57,174 nucleotides of DNA from Bacteriovoracaceae bacterium UBA1511 (lineage in GTDB: Bacteria; Bdellovibrionota; Bacteriovoracia; Bacteriovoracales; Bacteriovoracaceae), in NCBI GenBank assembly GCA_002323535.1, contig DCQT01000125.1:1-57174 (forward strand), given 5' to 3'. The notes below the pieces were generated by a model. That model was not told the origin of the DNA. It saw only the letters and a program-made list of their open reading frames with translations, and searched no databases. Made by a program: the position numbers and the translations under genes. Shown here piece by piece: positions 9,120-17,897 of this stretch. The first letter of the stretch is position 1; each line of letters opens with the position of its first letter.

Positions 9120-9682
9120 AAACTTTAAGTTATTCTGAAAAATTTTGTTGGATAGTTTTATCCCTTTTTAGTTTTGGTTTGGGAGCAAAGTATTTTTTAT
9201 TTTTAATAGTTCTTTTTGTACTTCGATTCAAACTAACCTACAGAGATATCTCTCTTGTTAAGGAGAGGCTGAGTAGCTTTATTTATTCTCCGGTTAGTGG
9301 TGTCGTTTCTAATGTAAGCTGTAGTGATGATTTTTATGATTTGAATATAACCTTATTTCCAGTTATTGGAGATATGGTATTATCTCCAGGTAAGTTTTTC
9401 GTTTGCTCGAGTAGTGCATTAAACCTACACCCGGGTCAACTGAAGCTAACCCTTGGTAAAAATAATAAACTGGACTTGGTTTCTATTGGGGTTACACCTT
9501 TTTTGAAAAACAAGCCTCCTGTCACGAACCTTTTAGAAAATGATATAATAAATGAGGACTCTGTAATTACTCAGTCTTTATTTGGTGGGACTTTAAATTT
9601 AAAGTTCTCAAAAGAATATAATTTAAGAATTAAACAGGGCGATATTATTTGGTGCAGCAGGTCAATAATTGCCGGTCGTTAA
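9116..9682 (+). CDS. Degenerate phosphatidylserine-decarboxylase-like membrane protein
   Basis: The 188-residue protein has two N-terminal membrane helices (about 11-38), then a beta-rich domain that follows the layout of archaeal-type Psd: YSPVSGVV in place of the usual SPADGKV, a FPVIGDMVLSPG stretch in place of the SPLDVHVNR region, and SLFGGTLNL (about 154-162) followed by GDII and SIIAG. The Ser that becomes the pyruvoyl group in LGST/FGSR is Gly here (FGGT, residues 156-159), and the Asp and His of the catalytic triad are also missing. It sits directly before pssA and overlaps tsaB by ATGA. I infer a non-catalytic relative acting in phosphatidylserine or envelope metabolism; the relationship to Psd is by eye. 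Confidence 0.6.
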   Translation: MKTLSYSEKFCWIVLSLFSFGLGAKYFLFLIVLFVLRFKLTYRDISLVKERLSSFIYSPVSGVVSNVSCSDDFYDLNITLFPVIGDMVLSPGKFFVCSSSALNLHPGQLKLTLGKNNKLDLVSIGVTPFLKNKPPVTNLLENDIINEDSVITQSLFGGTLNLKFSKEYNLRIKQGDIIWCSRSIIAGR

Positions 9683-9702
9683 CTATAGGTCGAAGAGAAG
9701 TT

Positions 9703-10431
9703 ATGAGTAATTCAGATTCAGAGAAAAAAGAAGTTAATAAAATTGCATATTTCATACCAAATACTTTTACGGCCATTAATATGGGTTGCGGTTTTTTTGC
9801 AATTCTTTTTGCCCAAAAGGGCTTGTTCTACCAAGCTAGTATGCTACTCGTAATTGCTTCATTGTTTGATTCAGTGGATGGAAGAGTCGCTAGATTAACA
9901 GGAACTGAGTCATCATTTGGAGAACAGTTTGACTCGATATGTGATGTAATATCTTTTGGGGTAGCTCCGGCGATGCTCATTTATTATAAGTTTCTTATCG
10001 GCTACGGGAGACTTGGAATAATAGTTAGCTTTTTATTTTGTTTGGCCGGATGTTTAAGGTTGGCTAGGTTTAATGCAAATATTGATGAGGTTGATCCTGC
10101 ATATTTTCAAGGTTTACCAATTCCAGCAGGAGCCTTAGCATTGGTAGGATATACTTTACTCACTCTTGAGTTTCAGTTTCCATTCCCTCAGGTTTATTTC
10201 TCGGTACCTTTTGTATTATTATTTTCTTATCTAATGATCTCCAATATTCCATTTTATTCATTTAAAAAGGCAAGCTTTGTAAAAAAATATTCCAAACAAA
10301 TGCTACTGATAGTTATAATGATCATTTCTTTAATCTTTATTTATGAAGAGTTGATGCTATTTACATTTCTAATGGCCTATGTTGTTGGATGCATGATCCA
10401 TGCTTTGAGGTTGAGGTTTGTTAAAAAATGA
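9703..10431 (+). CDS. pssA: CDP-diacylglycerol--serine O-phosphatidyltransferase
   Basis: Makes phosphatidylserine from CDP-diacylglycerol and serine at the inner membrane. The 242-residue, multi-helix protein contains the CDP-alcohol phosphotransferase motif: DSVDGRVARLTG followed by SFGEQFDSICDVISFG, with the metal-binding aspartates intact (about residues 50-75). The start is ATG 9703 with AGAGAAG just upstream; a longer frame reaching back into the preceding gene (9649) lacks a site. Its substrate is the product of cdsA in the same operon. Its stop overlaps the next start (ATGA). Confidence 0.94.
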   Translation: MSNSDSEKKEVNKIAYFIPNTFTAINMGCGFFAILFAQKGLFYQASMLLVIASLFDSVDGRVARLTGTESSFGEQFDSICDVISFGVAPAMLIYYKFLIGYGRLGIIVSFLFCLAGCLRLARFNANIDEVDPAYFQGLPIPAGALALVGYTLLTLEFQFPFPQVYFSVPFVLLFSYLMISNIPFYSFKKASFVKKYSKQMLLIVIMIISLIFIYEELMLFTFLMAYVVGCMIHALRLRFVKK

Positions 10432-11336
10432 AAAAGTACTTAATTAAATTTTTATTTTTAGGTCTTTTTTATTCCTCTATTTCTTTGGCAGAGCTATATC
10501 CAGAACTCAACGAGACAAGCAGGGGCGTTGAGTTCGATGAAATTTATAATGAGGCAAATAAAGATAGAAAAAAGAATTTCTCAGAAATTTATAAAGAACT
10601 TAAAGAAGATGAAATTAGAGATAAAAATGGGTATCTAGAAACTGTCAAAGTTGATAGTCCTGACAGCATTGAAGATGCATACCTAATAAACCAAAAGTTT
10701 GAAAATAAATCGAGATCCATTTTTAGTTTAAGCATTTATAGTTCTGATATTTTTTCCCCCGTAAATAACAATTTGTTTGATACGATCTTTAAGAGTAACA
10801 GTTCCTCTGGTTATGGGCCTTTGTACTTGGAGTTCGATGCTTCCTTTTCAGATACAGATAAGGATACAGTTGGTGGATTTGGATATCATCTAGGTTTTGG
10901 ATTTGGTTACTTTCAGGGTCTTGCTAGAAGTGTTGGTACAAACGAGGAAACAAAAACGCGTTTAACTCTTTGGTTTGTTCCTATTGATTTAGGAGTCACA
11001 TACAGGGCTTCCTACAATAATAGCATCGGTTTAAAGTTTTCAGCTGGCGTAGTAGGAGCAGGAATGATTCAGAGCCGCTCTGATTTCAGGGAGGATGAAA
11101 AAGGTAAAAACCTTAATAGGTTGGGGCAAGGTTTATTTGCAATGACTAGATTTGACTATAGCCTTGGAAGTCTAATGAAAAAAACGAGAAAAGAAATTTT
11201 TTATAATTATGGATTTTCTAACTTTCGACTGAATCTGGATTTCAAATACCAATATTTAAGCTTTAATGGAGAGGAAAAGGAATTAGATTTCTCAGGTACA
11301 AGCTTGGGGGTAGGGGTATCTTTTGATGTCCTCTAA
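10428..11336 (+). CDS. Exported protein of unknown function, probably outer-membrane barrel
   Basis: A 302-residue protein with a clear signal peptide (cleavage after SISLA, about residue 21). Residues 30-85 are strongly charged and helical, with a near-repeat of FDEIYNEANKD and FSEIYKELKED. From about 100 the sequence alternates polar and hydrophobic residues with many Gly and aromatic residues (GFGYHLGFGFGYF, IGLKFSAGVVGAGM, SLGVGVSFDVL at the end), as in small outer-membrane beta-barrels. It is coupled to pssA by ATGA and overlaps truA by 11 bases. I do not recognise the family. Confidence 0.75.
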   Translation: MKKYLIKFLFLGLFYSSISLAELYPELNETSRGVEFDEIYNEANKDRKKNFSEIYKELKEDEIRDKNGYLETVKVDSPDSIEDAYLINQKFENKSRSIFSLSIYSSDIFSPVNNNLFDTIFKSNSSSGYGPLYLEFDASFSDTDKDTVGGFGYHLGFGFGYFQGLARSVGTNEETKTRLTLWFVPIDLGVTYRASYNNSIGLKFSAGVVGAGMIQSRSDFREDEKGKNLNRLGQGLFAMTRFDYSLGSLMKKTRKEIFYNYGFSNFRLNLDFKYQYLSFNGEEKELDFSGTSLGVGVSFDVL

Positions 11337-12111
11337 GTCGCCAACTTTTTACAAATTATTAATATCTTATATGGGAAGAGAATTCTTGGGTTGGCAAAAG
11401 CAATCTCAAAGTTTCAACACTGTCCAAGGCATATTGGAGAAAGCAATAAATAAGGTAAGTAAAGATGCACTCATAAACTCTATAGGAAGTGGTAGAACAG
11501 ACACAGGGGTGCATGCTTTAGGTCAAGTTGTTAGAGTTGAAATGAAAAGTGATTATCCTTTGGATATGTTTACAAAAGGTGTAAACAACTTCTTACCACC
11601 AAGTATTAGAATTCTTGAAGTAGAGCATTGTGACCAAAATTTTCACCCGGTGTTTAACTCTAAAAAGAAAGTTTACAAATATGTTATTGGAAGTCTTCCG
11701 ACCCGTCCTTTTTTAGACGGACTTTTTTTATATTATCCTTATGAGTTGAATGAGGAGCTTCTTAAGAAGGGGGCCAAGGCTTTTGAAGGAAAATATGATT
11801 TTTGTAATTACTTTTGCACAGGCACGGACGTCACAAGTACTACAAGAAAGATATTTTCCTGTGAATTTAGTAAAGTAAGTTATGTTGATCTTGGGTTTAA
11901 TCAAATTTACGGTGATTTTTATGAGTTTAGAATTGAGGGAGAGGGATTCTTAAAGCAAATGGTCCGATTAATTGTTGGAGCGTTACTTTCCTTAAATGAA
12001 GGGAGAGTAGATCTACAAGATATAAGGACTTCGCTTCAGGTGCCTCTCAGGCAAAAGCTCGGGCCAACAGCACCGCCAGATGGCCTTTATCTTGATAGAG
12101 TTGATTATTAG
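11326..12111 (+). CDS. truA: tRNA pseudouridine(38-40) synthase
   Basis: Isomerises uridines 38-40 of the tRNA anticodon stem. The 261-residue protein has the opening LLISYMGREFLGWQKQ, the catalytic-Asp motif SGRTDTGVHALGQVV near residue 60, and the C-terminal FLKQMVRLIVGALL helix. ATG 11326 is chosen over TTG 11323; either start lies inside the end of the preceding gene, implying translational coupling. It is the last gene before the tig promoter. Confidence 0.96.
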   Translation: MSSKSPTFYKLLISYMGREFLGWQKQSQSFNTVQGILEKAINKVSKDALINSIGSGRTDTGVHALGQVVRVEMKSDYPLDMFTKGVNNFLPPSIRILEVEHCDQNFHPVFNSKKKVYKYVIGSLPTRPFLDGLFLYYPYELNEELLKKGAKAFEGKYDFCNYFCTGTDVTSTTRKIFSCEFSKVSYVDLGFNQIYGDFYEFRIEGEGFLKQMVRLIVGALLSLNEGRVDLQDIRTSLQVPLRQKLGPTAPPDGLYLDRVDY

Positions 12112-12125
12112 AATCCTGCATTAAA

Positions 12126-12154
12126 TTGACTTTTACCTTAATTCTAGCTATTTT
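12126..12154 (+). promoter_or_regulatory. Candidate sigma-70 promoter for tig
   Basis: TTGACT (12126-12131), a 17-base spacer and TATTTT (12149-12154) lie in the 88-base gap between truA and tig. The -35 is near consensus and the -10 is weaker. The start of tig is 46 bases further on. Confidence 0.5.
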
Positions 12155-12199
12155 GACGCAGATTAGATAAAGATTAACGCATTGCAGAAAAGGCTAGGT

Positions 12200-13477
12200 A
12201 TGTCATACACAGTAGAAACAATTAATAATTGCACTAAAAAACTTATTTTTAACTTTGAAACTCTTGATCTTACAACTCAGATTAATACTGAAATCGAGAA
12301 GAAACAAAAGACTGTTTCAATTAAAGGCTTCAGAAAAGGAAAGGCGCCTCTTAATCTAGTTCAGCAGGTTTATGGCCCACAAATTGAGAATGATGCATTA
12401 AATAACTTTATCCAGAGTGAATTCTTTCAAGCAGTTACGAAAGAAAACTTAAAAGTGGTTGGATACCCTTCTTTTGAAAATATGAAATATAAAAAGAATG
12501 AATCAGTGTCCTTTGATGCTTTAGTTGAAACTTTTCCTGAGTTTGAATTAGCTGATTACTCTAGTTTAGAGTTCACAAAAGACGATGTTGGACTTGGTGA
12601 TACAGAACTTGAGGATCTAAAGAAGAATTATCTTAATTCAAAAGCAGAGATGAAAGAGGTTGAAGGTGCTTCGTTATCAAAAGGTCATAGCGCCGTATTT
12701 GATTTTGAAGGAACTAGAGCTGATGGAACGAAACCTGAAAATATGAAAGGTAAGGAATATGTTCTTGAGATTGGCTCAGGTCAATTTATCCCAGGTTTTG
12801 AAGAGGGAATGATGGGAATGAAACCTGGAGAAGAAAAAAGCTTGGAGCTATCTTTTCCAGCTGACTACCATATGGAAGACTTAAGAGGCGAGAAGGTAGC
12901 ATTTGATGTTAAACTTCACGAGATCAAAGAAAAGGTTTTTCCTGAATTTACTGACGAACTAGCAAAAGAATTTGGGTTTGAATCAGTGGAGGACTTCAAT
13001 ACTAAGCAAACCGAAATGCTTTCAAAGCAAAAAGTTCGTGCAGCCGATGAAAAGCTTCATGGTGAAATTCTTGAGAAACTCATTGAGCAAAATAAATTTG
13101 ATGTTCCAAAGACAATGGTTACTCAGCAAGAAAATTATTTGAGAGGGGACCTTGAAAAATCATTAAAGCAACAAGGTTTCAATGAAACAATGATGAAAGA
13201 ATACTTTGAAAAGTGGAGTGCTGATGTAACTTCAAAAGCAGAGTTTCAAGTTAAGTCTGGCTTAATTCTTGAGAGGCTTGGTGATAAGTATTCAGTTGAA
13301 GCAACTGATGCAGACTTTGATAAAAAAATTGAAGAGATGGCGACACAGACTGGAATGGAAACTGACAAAGTTAAAGAGTACTACTCCTCAAATGAGCAAG
13401 TTAAGAAAAATATGATGTATGCAATTAAAGAAGAGAAAACTTTTGAAGCACTTAAAGCTGACTTAAAAGTTAAGTAA
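12200..13477 (+). CDS. tig: Trigger factor, ribosome-associated chaperone and prolyl isomerase
   Basis: Binds nascent chains at the ribosome exit tunnel. The 425-residue protein has the three usual parts: the ribosome-docking domain with GFRKGKAPLNLVQQVYG (about 40-56), an FKBP-type isomerase domain (about 155-240, with GSGQFIPGFEEGMMGMKPGE), and the long helical C-terminal chaperone arms. I take ATG 12200, which has AAGG upstream and gives the conserved start MSYTVE; an in-frame TTG lies at 12182. Unlike in many bacteria, clpP, clpX and lon do not follow; a terminator ends the unit. Confidence 0.96.
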   Translation: MSYTVETINNCTKKLIFNFETLDLTTQINTEIEKKQKTVSIKGFRKGKAPLNLVQQVYGPQIENDALNNFIQSEFFQAVTKENLKVVGYPSFENMKYKKNESVSFDALVETFPEFELADYSSLEFTKDDVGLGDTELEDLKKNYLNSKAEMKEVEGASLSKGHSAVFDFEGTRADGTKPENMKGKEYVLEIGSGQFIPGFEEGMMGMKPGEEKSLELSFPADYHMEDLRGEKVAFDVKLHEIKEKVFPEFTDELAKEFGFESVEDFNTKQTEMLSKQKVRAADEKLHGEILEKLIEQNKFDVPKTMVTQQENYLRGDLEKSLKQQGFNETMMKEYFEKWSADVTSKAEFQVKSGLILERLGDKYSVEATDADFDKKIEEMATQTGMETDKVKEYYSSNEQVKKNMMYAIKEEKTFEALKADLKVK

Positions 13478-13500
13478 TTTTTTAAAAATTAACTAAATCA

Positions 13501-13527
13501 AAGCCCCGTTATTCGGGGCTTTTTTTA
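13501..13527. terminator. Intrinsic terminator between tig and a convergent gene
   Basis: AAGCCCCG (13501-13508) pairs with CGGGGCTT (13514-13521) and runs into a T-tract (to 13527). It lies between the tig stop and the stop of the minus-strand gene ending at 13525, so it ends tig transcription. On the other strand the stem is followed by AT-rich sequence, so weak bidirectional use is possible. Confidence 0.93.
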
Positions 13528-14154
13528 TTTTTGTATTTGAGATTTCATCAACCGTTTCATCTCAAACGGTTGATCAGTTTTAAACCAATCATTGCCAGCG
13601 CCTCTACCCACGGGGGAAATTTTCCGAGTTATAATACGACCGTCCTGATGAGCTTTCTCGTCAATGTGAACTTTTACCACTTCTCCGGTAATTAAAGTTC
13701 CTGCACCTTTGTGCTCACCGTATGAGAGAATATCTCTAAGCTTGCATTCATAATGAACGGGGCTCTCTTTTACTCTAGAGGCAGAGATAATTTCTGACGG
13801 TATTGGGGTAAGTCCTGCTTGAATAAACTCATCTTCATTACGATCAAACTCAGTAGACGCCAGGTTAACTTGTTCGCAAATATCAAAAGAGCAAATATTG
13901 ATGACAAACTCTTTTTCTCTTTCAATGTTTAAAACTGTATCTTTTTTTTGTCCGTCACTTGATCTTATCAATGGACAAAAGGCAACGATCATTGGTTCTG
14001 CACTGACACCTGTAAAAAAAGAAAAAGGGGCCAGGTTGTTTGAGCCATCACTATTTCTTGTGGAAACGACGGCAATAGGTCTCGGTAATATTCCGCCAAT
14101 AAGGAATTTATAGTTTTTTGTAAAATCATCTTTTGAGGGATCGAAACTAAGCAT
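13525..14154 (-). CDS. Flavin-reductase-like FMN-binding split-barrel protein
   Basis: A 209-residue cytoplasmic protein of the flavin reductase-like family: it opens with RPIAVVSTRNSDGSNNLAPF, followed by SFFTGVSAEPMIVAF and KEFVINICS, the usual FMN-barrel segments. Members reduce free flavin or bind FMN with unknown partners. It is the last gene of the minus-strand homogentisate cluster; its ATG is one base inside the end of the dioxygenase gene, so the two are co-translated. A role in aromatic degradation is inferred from position only. Confidence 0.85.
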   Translation of the reverse strand: MLSFDPSKDDFTKNYKFLIGGILPRPIAVVSTRNSDGSNNLAPFSFFTGVSAEPMIVAFCPLIRSSDGQKKDTVLNIEREKEFVINICSFDICEQVNLASTEFDRNEDEFIQAGLTPIPSEIISASRVKESPVHYECKLRDILSYGEHKGAGTLITGEVVKVHIDEKAHQDGRIITRKISPVGRGAGNDWFKTDQPFEMKRLMKSQIQK

Positions 14155-15245
14155 TAACTTCTCCAGGATTTCCAGTAGTCTTTGTTTTCTCTATTACAAA
14201 ACCAATCAGTAGGCTCGAGTGGGTTTTTAGCGTCAATCATGACTGCAAACTCGTCAGTCCAATCCTTGTCATTTGACTTCTCAAAGGCTTTTGGGTGAGG
14301 GCCATGATGAATGCCTTGAGGGTGAAATGTAAAGCATCCAGGGTCTATGTTATCTCGGCTAAAAAAGGACCCCTGGTGATAAAAAAGCACCTCATCAAAA
14401 TCAATATTTGAGTGATAAAAAGGAACTTTCAAAACCTTATGTTCACTACTTTCAAGCGGCCTTTCAACGAAAGAGCAAATCACAAAGTTTTTTGCCACAA
14501 AAGTAGTATGGCCTGAAGGTGGTACATGGTACCGGTGACTCATGATTGGACAAATATCATAGATAGATAAAATTCTTGGGTAAACAGATCCTTTCCAGCC
14601 CTTGGCCGTTAACGGATTGAATGGATAACTAACTGTTGTTATTTTCCCTAGTCTTTTTATTTTAAGAATATATTCTTCTTTATCTTGTTCACTACCAAGT
14701 GCTGCCTCTGGTGTTCTTAAAACTGTTTGATCATAAAGAGCATTGGGCCCAAGAATACCTCTTGATGGGTCTTTGAATTCTGATGCGCTCTCAATACGAA
14801 GAATCTTACAAAGTGAATTTGGGAAAAACTTATAAATTGTTCCTCGAGGAATATTTATGTAGTCACCTTTTTTAAAAGATAGATGGCCATAAGTTGTTTC
14901 AATTTTTCCCTCACCATCGTGAATGAAAAACAACTCATCATAATCAGCGTTTCTGAAAAATTCATCAGGTGTTTTGTAGACGACACCAATTGAGATTTGA
15001 ACGTCGTTGTTTTTTAAAACAGCATTAAATAAATTATTTTTTAATTCTTTTGAAAAAACGGGAGGTAAACATCTTGGTTTTAAATCGCCTTCAATATTCG
15101 TCCAGCCAACAGGAGGATGCTCGTGATAAAGATGACTGACACGGCCAAAAAAGCCATCACGGCCATGCTCTTCTTCGTAAAGTCCTTCAGGGATGCCGAC
15201 ATGTGCTTGTTTTGAAAATGTACCGGAAGATTTAAAGTTTTCCAT
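14154..15245 (-). CDS. hmgA: Homogentisate 1,2-dioxygenase family protein
   Basis: Cupin-fold iron enzyme that opens the homogentisate ring to maleylacetoacetate in tyrosine and phenylalanine breakdown. The 363-residue protein is at the short end of the family. Likely iron ligands are visible: His278 and Glu285 in FYHSNIDFDEVLFYH, and His314 in HPQGIHHGPHP. The preceding arm includes VYPRILSIYDICPIMSHRYH. It lies 44 bases after the fumarylacetoacetase-family gene in the same direction, which supports the assignment; other ring-cleaving dioxygenases of this fold are a smaller possibility. Confidence 0.88.
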   Translation of the reverse strand: MENFKSSGTFSKQAHVGIPEGLYEEEHGRDGFFGRVSHLYHEHPPVGWTNIEGDLKPRCLPPVFSKELKNNLFNAVLKNNDVQISIGVVYKTPDEFFRNADYDELFFIHDGEGKIETTYGHLSFKKGDYINIPRGTIYKFFPNSLCKILRIESASEFKDPSRGILGPNALYDQTVLRTPEAALGSEQDKEEYILKIKRLGKITTVSYPFNPLTAKGWKGSVYPRILSIYDICPIMSHRYHVPPSGHTTFVAKNFVICSFVERPLESSEHKVLKVPFYHSNIDFDEVLFYHQGSFFSRDNIDPGCFTFHPQGIHHGPHPKAFEKSNDKDWTDEFAVMIDAKNPLEPTDWFCNRENKDYWKSWRS

Positions 15246-15289
15246 TTGTTTGCCTTTTATTTTTTATTTAAAGTCAAAGTTACTTTGGA

Positions 15290-16291
15290 CTAGTGCTTAC
15301 GTTTTTTTCCAACAGTATTTTTTAGACTTCCAATCCCTTCAACTTTTAGCTCGACTTCGTCGCCCTCTTTAATCCACTTATCAAGCTCAAGTCCACAACC
15401 GGTTCCAACAGTACCAGAACCAATAACATCACCGGCGAGGAGAGTTTCTTCATGAGAGGCATGAGCGATCATTTGAGAGAATGAGTAATTTGAATCCCCG
15501 GAATGTCCCTCACTCCATTTTTTTCCATTTATAAAAGCTTGCATTAATAGGTTTGGCTCCTCTCCATCAAACTCATCTGAAGTGACGATGACAGGACCTA
15601 AAATACTGCAAAAATCTTTTCCTTTAGCAGGACCTAGGCGTATGGCCATCTCTTTTTTTTGAATATCTCTGGCGGAAATATCATTTAAGATTGTGTAGCC
15701 AAAGATAAATTCCTTTGCATTTGATTCATGAATATTTTTGCCAGGCTTGGATAAAATGACAGCTAGCTCTAGTTCATAATCAAGCTTGTCCGAATATATA
15801 GGCCAGATGATTTCCTCCCCTGGTCCGTAAAATGAATTAGGGTTCCCTTTGTAATAGGCGGGGATTTCATACCATTCTTTGGGAACTGGTTCGTTTCTTT
15901 TTTCGAAGCCTTTTTTAACGTGTTTTTCGTGGGCATAGAAATCACGATAAACGGGAATATGATCAGTCGGGCAAAGAAGATTTACTTCATCAATTTGGTA
16001 GCGATATCTGACTCCAGAATTTGAGGTTGGGTGGTCGAGAATATCTAGAAATTCAACCATGCCAAGGCCTTCACGAAGTCTATTTAGAGGCTCTTGAATC
16101 AGGTTAAGAAGCTTAAAAAGTGAAGAGGGTATATGATGTTCCGCTCGCTCAAAGGGGTTGTTATACGCCATTCTTTCAAGCTCTATTGCGTAAGCCAAAC
16201 TTGGGTCTACAACATCACCATTTTCGTTAATAATTCCAAGTCTTGGACGGGTACTTGGAGAGTCTTTAATTTGGTATCGACATATCTTCAT
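15290..16291 (-). CDS. Fumarylacetoacetate hydrolase family protein
   Basis: Last step of the homogentisate route, cleaving fumarylacetoacetate to fumarate and acetoacetate. The 333-residue protein has the FAH core metal-site pattern: Asp in YRDFYAHEKHV, two Glu in LDYELELAVIL and Asp in ILNDISARDIQ, plus the GTVGTGCGLE segment near the C terminus. Length suits the bacterial two-domain enzymes. Its ATG is 8 bases after the aminotransferase stop. The FAH superfamily includes other hydrolases; the dioxygenase next to it makes this activity the likely one. Confidence 0.88.
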   Translation of the reverse strand: MKICRYQIKDSPSTRPRLGIINENGDVVDPSLAYAIELERMAYNNPFERAEHHIPSSLFKLLNLIQEPLNRLREGLGMVEFLDILDHPTSNSGVRYRYQIDEVNLLCPTDHIPVYRDFYAHEKHVKKGFEKRNEPVPKEWYEIPAYYKGNPNSFYGPGEEIIWPIYSDKLDYELELAVILSKPGKNIHESNAKEFIFGYTILNDISARDIQKKEMAIRLGPAKGKDFCSILGPVIVTSDEFDGEEPNLLMQAFINGKKWSEGHSGDSNYSFSQMIAHASHEETLLAGDVIGSGTVGTGCGLELDKWIKEGDEVELKVEGIGSLKNTVGKKRKH

Positions 16292-16299
16292 AATTTTTC

Positions 16300-17412
16300 C
16301 TATATCTTATTATATTCAGAGATGATTTTATCCATCGCTTCGTAAAAATGATCCATTTCTTCTTTTGTTCCAATGGATATTCTAACAAACTCCGGCATTT
16401 CATTGGAAGAAAGTGGGCGAATGATAACGCCCTGATTAAGAAGATTCTCAAAAAGCCAGGTGCTCTTTTCCGTACTACCGGTTTTAATACAAATGAAGTT
16501 CGTCACAGATGGAATTGGTGAAAACCCATTTTTATCAAGGTAATCAAACAGTCTTTTATATTCAACTTCGTTTTTTGACACAGTTCGCTCGAGATGTGGA
16601 TGATCATTAATTGCACCACTGGCCCCAACCTGAGCAATGAGGTTTGGCTCAAAGGGAAGCTTCACTTTTGTTAAGTTTGAAATAAGATCCTCGTGGGCAA
16701 ACCCGTAGCCAACTCTTACTCCACTTAATCCATATGCCTTTGAAAAAGTACGAAGGGTAATTACATTATCATAGCGATAGTCCATACTATCTGGATAGTC
16801 GTCACGCTCTCTCGCAAATTCGAAATATGCTTCATCTAGAATAACTAAAACATGATCAGGCACATGTTTCATCAAAAAATCAAATTCGGATTTAGTAATA
16901 TAAGTTCCAGTAGGGTTGTTGGGGTTTGCGATGTAAATGACTTTAGTATTCTCATGAATTCGGTTCGCAATTTCTTTTACATTGTATCTAAAATCCTCAG
17001 TAAGTGGAGCCTTAACTAATTTTGCTCCAGCACTTCGAGCCAAAATATAAAAACCTATAAACGTATGCTCACTTGTTAGAACTTCATCTCCTGGGGCCAA
17101 AAAAGCGCGAGCAATATAACCCATAATTCCTTCACTTCCATTTCCAAGAATAATATTTTCTTTTTTAAGTTTATATAATTCCGAAAGGGCGGTTTTTAGC
17201 TTGTGTGCATGCATATCTGGATAGCGGTGCAAATCCCAAAGTGCTTGAGTCATTTCTTTAATTGCATAAGGGCTAGGGCCTAGTGGATTTTCATTACTGG
17301 CAATTTTTGAGATGCGGGTCAGTCCCTTTTCTCTGGCAACCTCATCGATAGGTTTTCCCGCCTGATACGTTTTTAAATTTCTTATATAGTCAGGAACAAG
17401 AGTCTTTTTCAT
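16300..17412 (-). CDS. HisC-family class I/II aminotransferase, probably aromatic
   Basis: A 370-residue PLP enzyme with the histidinol-phosphate aminotransferase layout: SNENPLGPSP near residue 40, IANPNNPTGTYI, ILDEAYFEF, the PLP lysine in TFSKAYGLSGVRVGYG, and a C-terminal VRISIGT. HisC-type enzymes commonly also transaminate tyrosine and phenylalanine. As first gene of an operon with homogentisate dioxygenase and a fumarylacetoacetase, and with no histidine genes nearby, it more likely makes 4-hydroxyphenylpyruvate from tyrosine. The substrate cannot be settled from sequence alone. Confidence 0.88.
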   Translation of the reverse strand: MKKTLVPDYIRNLKTYQAGKPIDEVAREKGLTRISKIASNENPLGPSPYAIKEMTQALWDLHRYPDMHAHKLKTALSELYKLKKENIILGNGSEGIMGYIARAFLAPGDEVLTSEHTFIGFYILARSAGAKLVKAPLTEDFRYNVKEIANRIHENTKVIYIANPNNPTGTYITKSEFDFLMKHVPDHVLVILDEAYFEFARERDDYPDSMDYRYDNVITLRTFSKAYGLSGVRVGYGFAHEDLISNLTKVKLPFEPNLIAQVGASGAINDHPHLERTVSKNEVEYKRLFDYLDKNGFSPIPSVTNFICIKTGSTEKSTWLFENLLNQGVIIRPLSSNEMPEFVRISIGTKEEMDHFYEAMDKIISEYNKI

Positions 17413-17489
17413 GATGTCCTAAATTTGTTAGATTTGAGTCATAAATGTAGCACATAGGGATAAAACCGGGCAATTTTTGAGGCATAAAC

Positions 17490-17897
17490 ATGAGTGAGAA
17501 TTATCATTTTGGGCAGTTTACTCCAGAGCATTTCGAAAAGATGAAAAAGGGTGTTCAATTATTCAATGAACAAAAGTATTGGGAGTGCCATGAGGAGCTT
17601 GAACATCACTGGCTGGAGGATGCAGGTGATAACGCGAGGCTTATTTATTGGGCCGTTATTCAGGTTGCTGCAGCGATGTATCATTATCGTGATGAAAATT
17701 TGGCGGGGGTTCATGGGCTTCTATCAAAGGCAAAAAATAAACTAGAAAGAGCTGAAAAAAATAATGTGGAAACTAAGTATTTATATGAAAATATAAATTG
17801 GAGAGAATTTAGAGAAATGACACTTTCCGCTCCAATAAGTGAAAACTTAGAGGATTATGGCCATATTTATGATTTTAGATTCAAGGGAAATATATGA
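17490..17897 (+). CDS. DUF309 domain protein
   Basis: A 135-residue soluble helical protein with the DUF309 signature FNEQKYWECHEELEHHWL (about 25-42), including the HEELE core, and a following RLIYWAVIQVAAAMYHY helix. The biochemical function of DUF309 is not known. It is transcribed away from the aromatic operon across a 77-base gap, and its stop overlaps the start of the next gene (ATGA). Confidence 0.85.
   Translation: MSENYHFGQFTPEHFEKMKKGVQLFNEQKYWECHEELEHHWLEDAGDNARLIYWAVIQVAAAMYHYRDENLAGVHGLLSKAKNKLERAEKNNVETKYLYENINWREFREMTLSAPISENLEDYGHIYDFRFKGNI

Noticed and set aside
9116..9682. Active phosphatidylserine decarboxylase
   Set aside because: The Ser required for pyruvoyl formation and the other triad residues are absent, so a working enzyme is not supported despite the position next to pssA.
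16300..17412. Histidine biosynthesis role for the HisC-type aminotransferase
   Set aside because: No other his gene is nearby, and the operon partners are homogentisate-pathway enzymes; an aromatic substrate is more likely.
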